Origin: Ailanthus altissimus
Lineage: Eukaryota; Streptophyta; Magnoliopsida; Sapindales; Simaroubaceae
Direction: 5' to 3'
Length of the DNA stretch: 64,000 bases
Assembly (NCBI GenBank): GCA_946807835.1
Contig: OX327699.1
Coordinates: forward strand, 312,501-376,500
Part shown: one piece after another, positions 48,234-60,059 of the stretch
How the letters are laid out: every line of letters starts with the position of its first letter
Numbering within the stretch: the first letter of the stretch is position 1
The notes under the pieces: generated by a model
What the model was told of the DNA's origin: nothing
The model's input: the letters and a program-made list of their open reading frames with translations, nothing else
Databases searched by the model: none
Position numbers and translations under genes: made by a program

Positions 48234-51019
48234 TGTAATATCTAATCCCTATTAGTAGTATTGGCGCCTAGATTTCGGTATAGAACAAATAAGACACCGT
48301 AGGGTTACTCGATTTTAACCCTATTAGAAATATTTTCTTTATAGTGCACGTGAGAGATATCAGACCTAATTTGGTAATTTCACACTTGATCGGTGCGCCG
48401 GACGACCCTAAAATATTTTTAGAATTTTTCTCTATTGGCTTGGAAATGAAAATTCTAAAAAGAAAATTCTAAATTACTACATGAATTTTTATTTAAGGGT
48501 TATGAATGGAACAAGCCTTTATTGAGAAACATAATCCATATATTAGAGAATGGATCAATTAGAAGAAATCTCATGGATTGCCAAGTTGGAAGTTCTAGTT
48601 AGTTCTTTGGACTATTCCAACTAGATAGTTACAAATGAACTAATTACATAATTAGTTTTCAACTAATGGCAAATTAGTAATTTTGAGAAAGTTGAAGGGC
48701 AAAATGGTAAATAGAGGGAGGACTATAAATAGGTTGGAAGTGTGTAGAATTTTGAAGATGATCAAAAGCAAACACTTAGAACAAAAGAGAGAAAATTCGA
48801 GCTTGGAAAGGGGGGCTGCTACAGTGACCTTTCAAGTTTTGTTTTCATGAATTTTCATGTGTAATCAAGCCAAATTAAGGTTACAAACCAATCCCTAAAC
48901 TCAATTGAAGTCTCTATTAGTAGAAATTTAAGAAAAAGAGGTAAGAAAAGCATCTTTTATAAGTTTGATAAGTGAGAATTCAAGAATATGTTAATTGATG
49001 TTCTTATGTGTATTCTTGGCTTAGATTGAGTTGAATTCTAGTTTGGAGCTTGAAGGAGTCATTAATTTGAAGAAATTGGCAAGGTGAGAATTAGGGTTTT
49101 TGGTGATTTTGTTGTAGAGATTTCAATTGATTGTAATTAGGGCTTTAGAATGAAATTTGCATGATTTTGTTGTAATTGGAACAAGAAATTGAGAAAAGGA
49201 ATGTGTTGGAACCAAGGGTGAAATTCTGCCACTTCAGGGAAGTTAGGAATTGAGTGGTGTTTTGATTGAATTATTGTGTGTAAATGATGCATATTGTGAA
49301 TTGGATGTATATGGTTGATGAAAAAACCCAAAAATGAAGAAAATGGGACATAATTGTCCATGTTAGAAAGGTGAAGGGCAAGTATGTCCAATCAAATTAT
49401 AAGATGTTCAATAATTTTCAGGGCGCCGGATGGTGAGTTAGTTTCGATTATGGCTCCGTAACTAAAATCGAGAAGTAGTTTACATCCGGGCTTTGTATGC
49501 CGATTAGGGCATTTAGTAGTTAAATGAGATTCTAGTGTTCGATTTGGTTCTAAATGTCATTTATGGCGCGTAGGTGAGGATAACCGAGAGCGTTAACGGG
49601 AGCAGGAATCGGGAGCAAAATTGAGCGCGGAGCAGTTGTGAGTAAAAATCTGCCATTTCTTTTACTTTTCGGTTATTATGTTTTCGCACAATGACTATGT
49701 ATGTTTTATGAGCTTTCGATGCATAAACATGATTTATGATCTTGATATATTCATAGACATGCTTTTACATGATCGATTTGTGAAACAGTTTTAAAATTTC
49801 TGCATTTGTTTTAAAGCCATTGGTACCCTCAGATTATAGTGGTGATGATTGTATTAGACCCGGTCGGTATATCCCGTGCACATGGGCAGGTCTTGGGGGT
49901 GTATCACTAACTCCGAGAAGTCGGGATGTCGAGTCATGTGAGTCGCTCTATGTGTACGGGATATTGTCTCGCTATATGCATGCGATGTAGGATTCCGCTG
50001 CGTAGCCAATGAGATGTCTTGAGATGTCACTGTGGGTGCTGCTAGTTGAGGTACCCCGTGACCTACTCACGTATGCGGTGCTAGTTGAGTCGCTGCGTGG
50101 GTATAGAGCTTTAGGGTTACCATTGGTACAGTTTAGAAAGAAAATGGCCGAGCGAGGATTTTACTAGTTTTCGATTTACCAATAGCATTTATGCATTTAT
50201 ATGCACACAGCAATTATTATGTTATACAGATTCTGAATATAGTTTTAAAAAGATGTAGATAAAATCCGTTCGGCAAGATTTCATTAGCATATGATATTAG
50301 AAACCGTTTTACAATTTTACATCCGTTTTAGAAGCATAATTTCTGCATGTACTTTAGAAATTGCTATCTTTGTATAATATTCTTGTAATTGAATTCTCAT
50401 TTACACTCACTGAGCTCCTTTAGCTCACTTGTTTTATATTTTATGTTTTAAACCCCTTTCCCAGGTGCAGGTCTCGGAACGCAAGCTACTGATTCTCCTA
50501 TCGCCGAGTAGTGGGCCGAATCCAAAGATAATTTTTGTATATGTAAATGTGCTAGTAGCACTCTTTACTTTATGCATAATAGTTGTAGGCATGTATATTT
50601 GTAAGTATGTGTTCAATCAAGAAGAAGAGATTTTCAGTTTATGATGATCGTTTTTACTTTTTATGATTATGCTTATTTTGTGATTTACACGAAATAATTG
50701 AGTTGTGTTGGATTTGATTTGAAAAGGACCAGAGGTTCGAATTGGTAGAATTGAGATGTGTTGGAATTAGAAGTGAAATTTCTTTGCAGGTTTATATGGA
50801 TTTTCTGAAAAATAGGGGAAACTCTGTCCGTTTGTTTTTAAAACTAAGATGTCATTTTTATGTATATTACTAGATCTTCTTCGTAGTAACAAGAATTAAA
50901 AAGGGGTTCGCCTCGCGGAATTCCTTAACTTACCCAGTTAGGTTCGGAGGAACTTCCGTCGGGTTGCCCAGCAGAGCCGCTAGGATCTATAGTAGAGGGT
51001 CTCAGGTCAGGTCCTATCA
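48234..51019 (+). mobile_element. Solo LTR of a Tekay-like gypsy element, plus strand, inserted in the copia leader
   Basis: Runs TGTAATATCTAATCCCTATT to CAGGTCCTATCA, 2786 bp, with target duplication CATTC at 48229-48233 and 51020-51024. Very similar to the minus-strand copy at 23129-25898. Near its 3' end it has TTTACACTCACTGAGCTCC and CCCAGGTGCAGGTCTCGGAA, typical of chromovirus LTRs. Open frames at 49137-49391 minus and 50429-50644 plus also occur in the other copy and are LTR sequence. Confidence 0.93.
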
Positions 51020-51054
51020 CATTCACTCAAACAATACCCAAATATATTCTAAAT

Positions 51055-51067
51055 GGCTCTGATACCA
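51055..51067 (-). other. Primer-binding site of the copia element
   Basis: Minus-strand TGGTATCAGAGCC, complementary to the 3' end of initiator tRNA-Met, four bases inside the 5' LTR. It proves the minus orientation and the LTR end at 51072. Confidence 0.9.
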
Positions 51068-51071
51068 TTTT

Positions 51072-52455
51072 TGTCGGGGATCTAATATATGTGGGTGTAT
51101 GTATGTGCAATTGTGTCTATTGCCTAAAATACATATTAAACGCAGTGGAAGCGTAAAATTAAACAATAAATACAATAAATAAATATATTAATCACATTAA
51201 TATATTAGTTAGGTAGAGAACTTACCTCAACGTGTAACGTTATACACGTATTTACTCAGAGTCTTCATGAAAACTAACTCGTAGGCAGTTCTAGTCACCA
51301 ACGCGATGGGCTTGGTGAGCTAGAACTGCAGCCCTAAAGCCAACACGGGATTAACTCTTAATCCCCAAAATAGTCGGGTGTGTGTTTTCTTCCTTTTCTC
51401 TAAAAGGATAAGAAATTGAAATTTGAAACAATTCACAATTGCTCATTTCAATACCATGAAAAAAAATAAAACAATTTCATTTTTCTTTTTTTTTCTTTTT
51501 CTTCTTCTTCTTCTCGGTGAAGAAATGGAAACATTTCATTTCTTCTCCTCCATTTCCTATAAGCACAAACTCATTAATCTCTCTCACACATGTCTCTTTA
51601 CATATATATATATATATCTAATATATATTATAATAATAATATAATATAAATGGGTGCCAACTATTTGGCATCAAAAGTAAAATAATATTAAATATAATAT
51701 AATAATATATAATAAAGAGATATTTTGATTATTTAATAATTAAATAATCAAAGTGTAAAATGACCATTTTGCCCCTCATGAATAGTTACCAAATTTATCC
51801 TTTAGTGGGTCCCATCAAATCTCACACTTGGGTAAACTCAACCGAGAGTCCACAATGCGTCACGTGTCTTTATAAAATTAGTAAATAATAATTATTAAGT
51901 AATTGTTGTATTTAACACTTAAATATAGACACGCTCGCATTCCCGTGGTAGTGCTGAATACTGCTGGATTAAACACTTTAATCCAGCACGCTGCCCTAGT
52001 GCACAACGAGTGCACTCCATATCGCGGGACTCCCTAGGTCCTACGCCCAATTCGTCAAATAGAGCTATTCTATGAGTCCGTGAGCAATGCCCAATGCACA
52101 CGTCACGGATATTACAAATTAGCGTGTTGAACCATGCAAGTTGAGGTTACAACGCATACGTATATTCCTTCTATCATGATATACTGAATGTTCGGGAATA
52201 TAGATTATCACCGTCAAATCCCCTAGTGCTCATTCATATCTTATCTCCATACTTATATCTCACTGGACAATATATACAAAAGCCTTTGCCATATTGTTCC
52301 ACCCTGACGAAAACTCTTTTTTGGAATGATTGCTTGTGGCCACAAGACTTTTTGAAATACAGTCTCGAAGCATCTGGATATCAAACTCCCTATGCGAGCT
52401 GACGAATCCTATATCTGTACACACCGAACTCCATAAGCATCGTGTCATACCCAGC
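51072..52455 (-). mobile_element. 5' LTR (family B) of the minus-strand copia element, truncated
   Basis: Begins at its inner end with TGTCGGGGATCTAATATATG (minus-strand LTR end) and follows family B to about 52455, where it stops in the GGGTATGACAC block. About the first 1.1 kb of the LTR (minus-strand 5' end) is missing, and family A sequence follows directly. The outer target duplication of the copia element is therefore lost on this side. It has the hairpin near 51278-51324 and the palindrome near 51653-51671. Confidence 0.8.
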
Positions 52456-52935
52456 GATCACACATAAAATAAATGAAAAGAGTTTCATTTATGTAAAAAA
52501 AGATTGATTTGAAAAATTAAAAATTTGTGCAAAGCATTTAAGAGAAAATACAACTTTCAAAATCTTCATTTAGGTCCTTAAAATATATTTTTATGCATTT
52601 GATGCTTAAACTAATTAAGAGTTGAATTATTTGTTGATTGTTATGAAATACTGATCAAAGGCTTTCATTCTAGGTACTCTAATCCCACCAAATATTGGAG
52701 TCAAGAATTATTTAAGAGATGACCTCATTCTGAGCTCAAATGGCTTTAAAGTTTAATAATCTTCACCGAATCATTTACAAGGGTATTTATACGATTCTTA
52801 TATTGTTTTTGATTCAGTTGAAATGTGTATATGTTGATTATATTGTATTATTCTACTATGTAACGTATGTTGAACATGTATTTAAAAATTTTCAACATGT
52901 ATACAATTACATGCACACCCTTTAATGCACTAATA
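52456..52935 (+). mobile_element. Family A LTR, copy 3, right part
   Basis: Matches the 3' parts of the other family A copies: CTCATTCTGAGCTCAAATGG against CTTCATTGTGAGCTCAAAAG at 8430, and the ending ACATGCACACCCTTTAATGC against ACATGCACGTACCCTTAGAT at 59062. Followed by GAAAG (52936-52940), the partner of the pentamer before 39737. The final CA has become TA. Confidence 0.8.
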
Positions 52936-52940
52936 GAAAG

Positions 52941-53400
52941 GCCTCTTAATAACATTCTTGTATATGAATGATTGCTCTATAACCATAAAGCTAACTATCA
53001 GTATCTTGATATACCACCTCTTCTTTAACGATATAGGTAGTTTGACCCCTCTTAAGGGAATCACACAACTATCTCTAAAGTTGTATAGTGAAGTATGAGT
53101 TCTCTATACTTTTATAGTCTTAATATTGAGATCATTAATAATATCTACCAAGCTCACATCATCCTTGTTACTTAAATGGTTACTACTAACACATCATCAT
53201 TCGGATAAATGAATCCCTTGGCATTCCCCTCAATGAACATTATGGGCATGACCTGAATTCTAAGCTTCTTCGAGGTGGGCATATTGCACATCACCTGATG
53301 TCTAACCATAGAGTGTTGAGTGTAACTCTTTCTTTACCATTTGAATCCCCTGCTAGCATTGGGCTTTAATAATGGTCATCATTAATTCCTTTAAGGCTAG
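52941..53400 (-). pseudogene. Protease region of the Tat-like gypsy relic
   Basis: Continuation of the relic at 34683-39736 on the minus strand. A readable block is FIEGNAKGFIYPNDDVLVVT (about 53245-53185), like the start of Tat/Ogre-type proteases (a PHDDALVV-like block). The D(T/S)G-like site after it is not clear. The order (protease upstream of RT on the minus strand) agrees. Confidence 0.6.
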
Positions 53401-53552
53401 GGTTCAACTTATAATGAGATAAGTTAGCTACGGTTATAATTTTACCAAAAATATTAATATATAAATTCTCTTTAAGGCTACGGTTCAACTTATAATGAGA
53501 TAAGTTAGCTACGGTTACAATTTTACCAAAAATATTAATATATAAATTCTCA
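53390..53552. repeat. Tandem duplication, period 81 bp
   Basis: TTAAGGCTAGGGTTCAACTT at 53391 recurs as TTAAGGCTACGGTTCAACTT at 53472. The unit ends in AATATTAATATATAAATTCT. Two copies, nearly identical. An open frame here is a by-product of the duplication. Confidence 0.92.
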
Positions 53553-53879
53553 CCATGTTTTATAACCACTCAATTAATGTACTTATGTGCTTGGTTTGCA
53601 ACCATATTATTGTTTTTGCTTTTAAAAGTTTTTTAATTTTAAATATTCCATATGCTCTCTAATATTTATACATAAATATTTCAGCTATTAAACCTCAATA
53701 GTAGTGACAATTGTACAATTGAGTCATATTAATATAACTACTTAATTTATACAATGTTCATTCTCATATTTGTTGTAAAAAAAAAATCCAAATAGGGTAT
53801 AGTCCAATATTTAAGGATTTAATTTTGATTCCCTAAATCCTAAAAATTTCATTTCCTAAAATTTAAAGACTTTTAAATA
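53553..53879. other. No gene recognised
   Basis: AT-rich sequence between the small tandem duplication and the CACTA remnant. Confidence 0.4.
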
Positions 53880-55560
53880 GAAAAATCATGTAAACAACTA
53901 GGTGGCGGTCCAACTGCATTATGATTTGAGAAGTATTCATCAAAAAATTCAAGTGATTCTTCAACATTATAGCTTTCAACAATGTAATCCTTGTTTATTT
54001 ATGATTACAAATATAACTTTTGATCACCTTCGTATATCTATCAAATGGATACAACCATCCTAAATTGAACCTGTAACCTAACTTTTTTAACAACGTAGAC
54101 TATCAAATAAATCATTATGTCGAAGAAGCTAGACAAAAAGTATTTCTTTAGTATAAACAAAGTGGTTATAAGGTCATTTTGTAGTTGGTCAAGATTTTCA
54201 AATTCTTCCGCCTTATAGCATAAGGCATTGAAGAAGTAAGAATATCCTAGTGATGATATTTCTAATTTGATCTTGCAAACAATTTGAAATTCAATAGTCC
54301 TAGGGCCTTTAGGCATACAATCATCCACTAAAACAAGTTTCCTGAAGTTGGATAATTATCCACTTGAAACCTTAGTATTACAGAACATTCTTTTCTGTTT
54401 TTTACTCGTTTGTCTAAGGTACTGCTTTTAGATCTATTTTGTTTTCTTCATTGAGTCTTAATTGTTTTCTCTTATCTTCAAAACCTCAACCCTTTCTAGC
54501 ATTAACTCCATCCTTTATCTTACTTGGTTGATGAAGTATTATGTCGTAGATGCTTTCACCCACAATTTTCTTCAATTTGCTTCACTTTAATTGATGGTGC
54601 TAACAAATGTTTTCAATACTATATGTCAAAGAATATGGATTTCCTTTTAAACAATTTGTCAATATCACCATCTTCACGTTTTCACCTATTGGTTGACTTC
54701 TGCCCAAATTTATTCTCTATTTCATCTACCATTACTAAAATTTCATGACTTGACAAAGTTTTATATAGCTCATCAGACTTTGGCTTACCATTAAATACAT
54801 TTTTCAGCTTACAAAATGGGTGGTCATATGGTATGAACAAACAATAATTCATATAAAAAATTCTCCTACTATGTGCAAGCTAACATAAAGATGTGTCTAT
54901 CCTACATTGTGGACAAGTGAAATATCACTTTTATAGTTTACAAAGACAGGTTCATAACAACACAACATGTCACAAGAAGATTTATAGGCTAATTTTGAAA
55001 ATCATACAACTTATTATCAACGAATTACTATGCCATAGGATAGGGATGAGGGATAACACAAACCAATCCCTTCACATTTTTTCTTCCTCTTAGATTCTCC
55101 ACAAGGGTACTTAGTTATATTTTTGTTCTCATTCCCGTAAAAAAAACTGTGTATTTTCACATTTTCTAAGCCTACGACCTCCATTATTTTCTTGGTCTCA
55201 TACATTGACTTGGACATATTATTATTTTCTAGTAATATATCAAAAATATTTAATAAAAGAGCCGAAAACCATTTATCGAACGACCAATAATTCCCTTTCA
55301 CATTATATATTTTCATTAAACCATAATAAATATTTAGGATTTTTGTCACAATGCTCATCAGCATGGAAAACGTTTTGAACATTTCTATAAATGTCTAAAA
55401 TATATGTATAAAATATTAATCGATGGTTGCAAGAATGGCCTCGGTAGATTTTGGGTCTTAAGCTAGGATCAACCTCCCTAAGCATAGTCAAAACTATATA
55501 TGTTGAGAGAAAACTCTTTTCAAACAAATGATATTTTATCCATTAAGGAGTGTGGAATTG
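53880..55560 (-). pseudogene. CACTA (En/Spm) transposase remnant, TNP2 and DUF4218
   Basis: Minus-strand reading from about 55560 down gives the order of a TNP2-type transposase: SFDKWFSALLLNIFDIL (about 55290-55240), NMSKSMYETKKIMEVVGLEN (55218-55158), KYPCGESKRK (55110-55080), then a decayed middle with KSDELYKTLSSHEILVMVDE near 54785-54725 and KRKSIFFDI near 54650. DUF4218-like sequence follows: FENLDQLQNDLITTLFILKK (54205-54145), SFFDIMIYLIVYVVKKVRL (54135-54080) and WLYPFDRY (54060-54035), ending with EESLEFFDEYFSN near 53960-53920. Frameshifts and stops are frequent. The CACTA ends were not found. Confidence 0.82.
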
Positions 55561-55628
55561 CATGTTGTAACAACAGTTGCATCAACATCTAAGTGACCTC
55601 ATATTTTAAAATTAAGCATGATAAACTC

Positions 55629-56290
55629 CAGCAATTCTCAACTCCATTTCCTGTTGTTTCGCAATCTACCCCTTGATATAAACGTTTTTTCGATGTCAAA
55701 AATACCACTTGTTCATAGTTTAATAAGTGTTAGTACAAATTTAAGGACTGATGTTATTTTTCTTTTTAATTGTAATAGAAATATATAAATTTACTTATCT
55801 TTAAATATGTTAAAGGTAATTAATTTTTTATGGACTTTGATATTATTTTTGTAAGTTCACAACACTTTTGCATTGTGGTTTACTGTTAATCGTGTACGAA
55901 TATTATTTTATATAAAATAATAAAAGCCCAAGTCTAAACCCACATATATCATTTGCCCAATTCCAGCAACTCTTTAACTCCATTTCCTACTGTTTGTAGT
56001 CCATAACTTAATAAGCACGTCTGTCTAAATCAAAATTGTACCACTTGTTTGTTCATAGTATAAAAAGTGTTATTTCAAATTTAAGAACTTTGATGTTATT
56101 TTCTCTTTAATTATATTAAAATATATAAATTCACTTATTTTTACACATGTTACTGGCCGTTAACGTTTTATGAACTTTTATATTATTTTTGTAAGTTCAC
56201 AACACTTTCGAATTGTGTAATTTATTATTAATCTTGTATTTATATTGTTGTTGTATAAAAATGAACAAAGGCCTAAAGGCATAAGTTCAA
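55629..56290. repeat. Tandem dimer, period 336 bp
   Basis: AACTCCATTTCCTGTTGTTT near 55640 recurs as AACTCCATTTCCTACTGTTT at 55976. Later shared blocks are TACCACTTGTTCATAGT / TACCACTTGTTTGTTCATAG and TTTTTGTAAGTTCACAACAC. Two copies with many differences, so an old duplication. It may be the 5' flank or subterminal part of the CACTA element. Confidence 0.8.
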
Positions 56291-57639
56291 GTTTGCATGC
56301 ATGCTCAGGTACATTTAAAAAGGTAAGATATTTGGGTTTAAACTATTTTTATTGGAATTGATATTAATGTGTTATTTTAATTTTGTATAGATATTGATTA
56401 TTTAATATTTAAATAATAAATATTAATTTTATTTAAATATTAATTATTTAATATTTATATAATAAATATTTCGTATTAAATCGTTAGTATTATTTATATG
56501 GTATTAAGTTTATTATTTTTCAGACAATGTAAATCTCAAGAAATTTAGATCTGATTTAAAAGAGTTTAGTTCAGCGCCAATAATAAGTATTCTAAAAGTT
56601 AGAACATTATTTAAAATAGGGATTAAAACTTTAAAATATATTAACAATGACATAGTTATAATGAGTTACAAATGATGGTAAAAAATATCATTATACAGTA
56701 TATTCTCGAAAATATCGTTCCTGATTTATAGTTGTCGACATGAGTCGATTGATATTCCTCTCAAATTAATGTGTGTCTATATCTGGATTATCTGGATTAC
56801 CTAGATAGTTAGTATTAGCAGACTGTAGGCTTAGCGAAAATTCATATAGGCATACAAATATTCAGTGAGAACTGGATATTGAACAAACTCATAAGGACCT
56901 TTAATAGACATCCCAAAGAGCCATCAATAGAGGTTCTTCTCGAGTTGAGTAGTATTCATAGTCCTTTAACCTGAGCGCCACGGTAGTCCATCATGTTTTA
57001 ATTCCACGTATGTCAAAGATTTTTCATAGTCTGATCTCCGGGTGTCATTAGATATAGTCCGATACTCATAGAGTCTAATGTGCGTAGATATAAGATCCGC
57101 AACTCATATGGTTGAGTTGTGTATCTAATACTCCAAAATTATATTTAATGAAGTCTTATACCCACAAGCACAAACTCCAAAAAAATATTTTTCTGTAGGG
57201 TTAAACAATATTACAAAGGATTTTGCAGACAGTGTTTATAAAAATACAAATCTAGAGATAATTTCATGGTCGAGCACATGGAGATTTAACAGTGATGATC
57301 TATATCTCTACTCCTCCAAGATATAGGTGACAGAGGGGTTATACAGATATAATTAACCTCAACTTATATGGTTCACCATGTTATTCTATAATATCTATAA
57401 CGTGTGTGTGGGATATTGTTCACAGACTTATAGAAGAGTTTCATAAGATAAACAGGTGTGAATCTAAGGAGTCTCATAATATGAAGTGTTAAGGAGTCTC
57501 ATAATATGAAGTGTACTCATTGAGCATTAGGGTAGTAGACCAGATCGAATAGTTCAATCCGAAAAAATTTTAAAAAGTAGAATTTGTTTCACGATCTTTC
57601 AGAAAATACATGTGTCAAGGTTTAAGTGTTAAACTATTA

Positions 57640-58545
57640 GAAAATTGGTGATTCAAAAATCTTGAATGGACAAGAATTGAGATAAATACCAAAGTGGAGA
57701 GTCACAAAAAGTCTAGAACGTGTGGGACATGTATGGATAAGTTTAGGACGTGTGGAACACGTATGGATAAGTTTAGGACGTGTGGGACACGCAAGGGGAA
57801 GCAAAATGGAACTTAAAGATGAGAAGGAAGCAAAGAAAATGCTCGTAGGGGGTCACCAGGGCTAAACGCCACGGTGCCCAAGGTTGAGCATCGCAGCACC
57901 CAAACTAAAAGCCTAGCGCCGCAACGCTGAGTCCTCAGCACCACAGTAATGGACGTGATGAAGCCCAGCACCGCAACATCATCAAAGCCGGAAAATTTTT
58001 GTTTTTTATCCGAATTTCAAGTTTTTTTAAGTTTAGGACTTCCAAAACAAGATGACCCTTACTTTAACAAGGAATAGGGTTAGTAGGCACGAAATAAACC
58101 CTATATAAACACTTGTAAACCCTTTAGTTAAGATAAAGCATTAAGAGAGGGGAAGAACTAGGTAGACACTAAGTGCTTGTGTGCGCTAGGGTGGAACTAT
58201 TGTTTGGGTGTTCATTGTTCGTGGTAGAGTAAGGGTACACTAAACACTAGGTTCTTTTGAGGGTTCCTCATTGAATTTTCTTTGTAAAATCTCTAGAGAG
58301 TTAATAAGAGAGGTTAGGATCCTTGGATCCACCGTAGACGTAGGTAATTAACCGAACCATGCAAGATTGTATTGTGATCTTTTATATTCTGTTTTGAATT
58401 CTTGGTATTTTGCTTGATTAACGGGTTATTCCGCTGCGCAAGGAGGTTAGGATTCTAGGTTGAACTTAACGTTCTTCCCTTTAATCTAATCTCAAGAGAA
58501 AAAAAGACATTCCCTCCCTCAACATAGACCAATATTTTATTAATT
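57640..58545 (+). mobile_element. Insertion inside the family A LTR, LTR-like
   Basis: Sequence absent from the other family A copies. It holds a 30-bp tandem repeat (57711-57795), a GC-richer stretch with GCGCCGCAACGC-like motifs (57865-57985), and a 3' part resembling a plant LTR R/U5 region (AACCCTATATAAACACTTGT near 58098, GTTATTCCGCTGCGCAAGGA near 58424, ending CCCTCCCTCAACA). Probably a solo LTR of another family. Its start and target duplication are not settled. Confidence 0.55.
57711..57795 (+). repeat. 30-bp tandem repeat, nearly three units
   Basis: TAGAACGTGTGGGACATG, TAGGACGTGTGGAACACG and TAGGACGTGTGGGACACG follow at a strict 30-bp period, each with GTATGGATAAGTT between. Confidence 0.95.
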
Positions 58546-59091
58546 AAAGTAATTAACTAATGGAAATGTGACAAGTGGTATAATTCATGTCTTTAATAGG
58601 TGACAAGTGACAAATAAAGTGGGACACTTGTCTTCATGCATGGAATGCATGAAGGACAAGTGTTAAGTGATCATGTTACAAATAGGTCCCCATTTTTTGT
58701 CATATATATATATATATATGCAAAGGTTTGTAAATGTTGCAAGTAAGTCCATTTTTACATTTTGGCCAAATTGAGAGATCGAAAGCAAGTGTTGCACAAA
58801 TTTGATCCTATTGGAATTGAAACTATCACTCTAATTTCACAATCCCACCAAATGTTGCAGACTATAATTGATCAAAAGAACACTTCATAGTGAGCTTAAA
58901 ATTGAATTCTATACCAAATAGTTTCAAGGGTATGTTTCTAGCTTCTATTAATATAATATACTTAAATTCAATATGTATTTGTTGAATAGAAAATTAAATT
59001 TTTATTCTGCTGGGTAATTGTATATATGACATATATATTGAATATTCAATTAACATTATCACATGCACGTACCCTTAGATGCACTGTAACA

Positions 59092-59700
59092 ACTTTATAG
59101 GGCTTAACCTGTGGGTTCTAGTTTGGTAGGTATATTGTTATATTAAGTGAGGCTTAACGTATGTAGAACCATAAGTTAAAACTTATTAAAGGATACTTAG
59201 CACAAAATAAGGGTAAGCTCATATTATTAAGGATAATGGAGAAACACAAGCTAGTAAAGGCACTTGTTTAACTCTTAGATTCCTTCTAAAATAAGAAAAT
59301 GTAACTTTTTTTATCCCATTTAATAACTAAATTGATAGTAGTCTTTTATTTAGAATAAAATCAATATCTTATCTGTTTTATTTATTAATTTTCTTTTTTG
59401 TTTATTGGGAGAATTAAATAAGTAAGACTCTTTGAGGAAAAGCAAGAAAAATAACAACTTTGTGACTCTTCCAGAGCTAAGATTGAAAGATGAGTACCCT
59501 CCATCCTTTCTTAAGCTACAAGAAACTATGGTTCATACAACCTAAAACCCTAAACTTACTTCACACGTAAAAGACTTAGAACACTTCTAGATTGTTAACA
59601 AAAAGTCCCTTCATACCTCTAACATATGTATTTCTCTTTTATTGGCTATTGCAAGCCTAGCTCCACACCTTTTACAGTTTAAGGACGAGTTTATAAAAAT
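59092..59700. repeat. LTR-like repeat shared with 34683-35645
   Basis: Same-strand match to the repeat next to the Tat-like relic (GGGTAAGCTCATATTATTAA at 59211). It could be the 5' LTR of the plus-strand gypsy relic that follows or the distal LTR of the minus-strand relic. No primer-binding site was identified. Confidence 0.45.
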
Positions 59701-60059
59701 TAAAAAAAAAAAACATTTTCTTAAGACCATTGAAGAACTTTGCGACATCAAGTCTCTTGAACTTTAGAAGCTCTACAAAATCTTGGTAAGCTATACTCTT
59801 GAAGTCACAAAGGTCAAGAAGTTGAGATCTATTGTTTGAGCTAAATCCATATCTTTATACAACCTGCTCTATCAAGCAGAATCTTTGCAGGTTATAAGAC
59901 TTTGGTAGGTCATAATCTCTTAGAATTGCCTTAAATATTTTTGTTAACTTTAGTTAGGAGTTTGGATAGGATCTTGTAATAGCAAAGTCTAAGGGAAAAG
60001 ATGGAAACCTGAGGAACACCCTCACCAAAGACCAAAATGAATCCTCTTACCATGAGAAT
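59701..60059. other. No domain recognised
   Basis: Lies between the LTR-like repeat and the RNase H remnant. No coding reading supported. Confidence 0.4.

Larger units (their letters stand above)
56350..59091 (+). mobile_element. Long solo LTR, family A, copy 4, with its own insertion
   Basis: Starts TATTGGAATTGATATTAATG (family start TGTTGG with one change) and ends ATGCACTGTAACA. Flanking pentamers ATTTT (56345-56349) and ACTTT (59092-59096) fit a target duplication with one change. It follows the other family A copies except for about 900 bp at 57640-58545, which is foreign. It includes a 25-bp direct duplication near 57465-57515 and a TA run near 58708-58720. Confidence 0.75.

Noticed and set aside
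51055..51067. TGGTATCAGAGCC as part of a tRNA gene
   Set aside because: Only the complement of the tRNA 3' end is present, beside an LTR; it is a primer-binding site.
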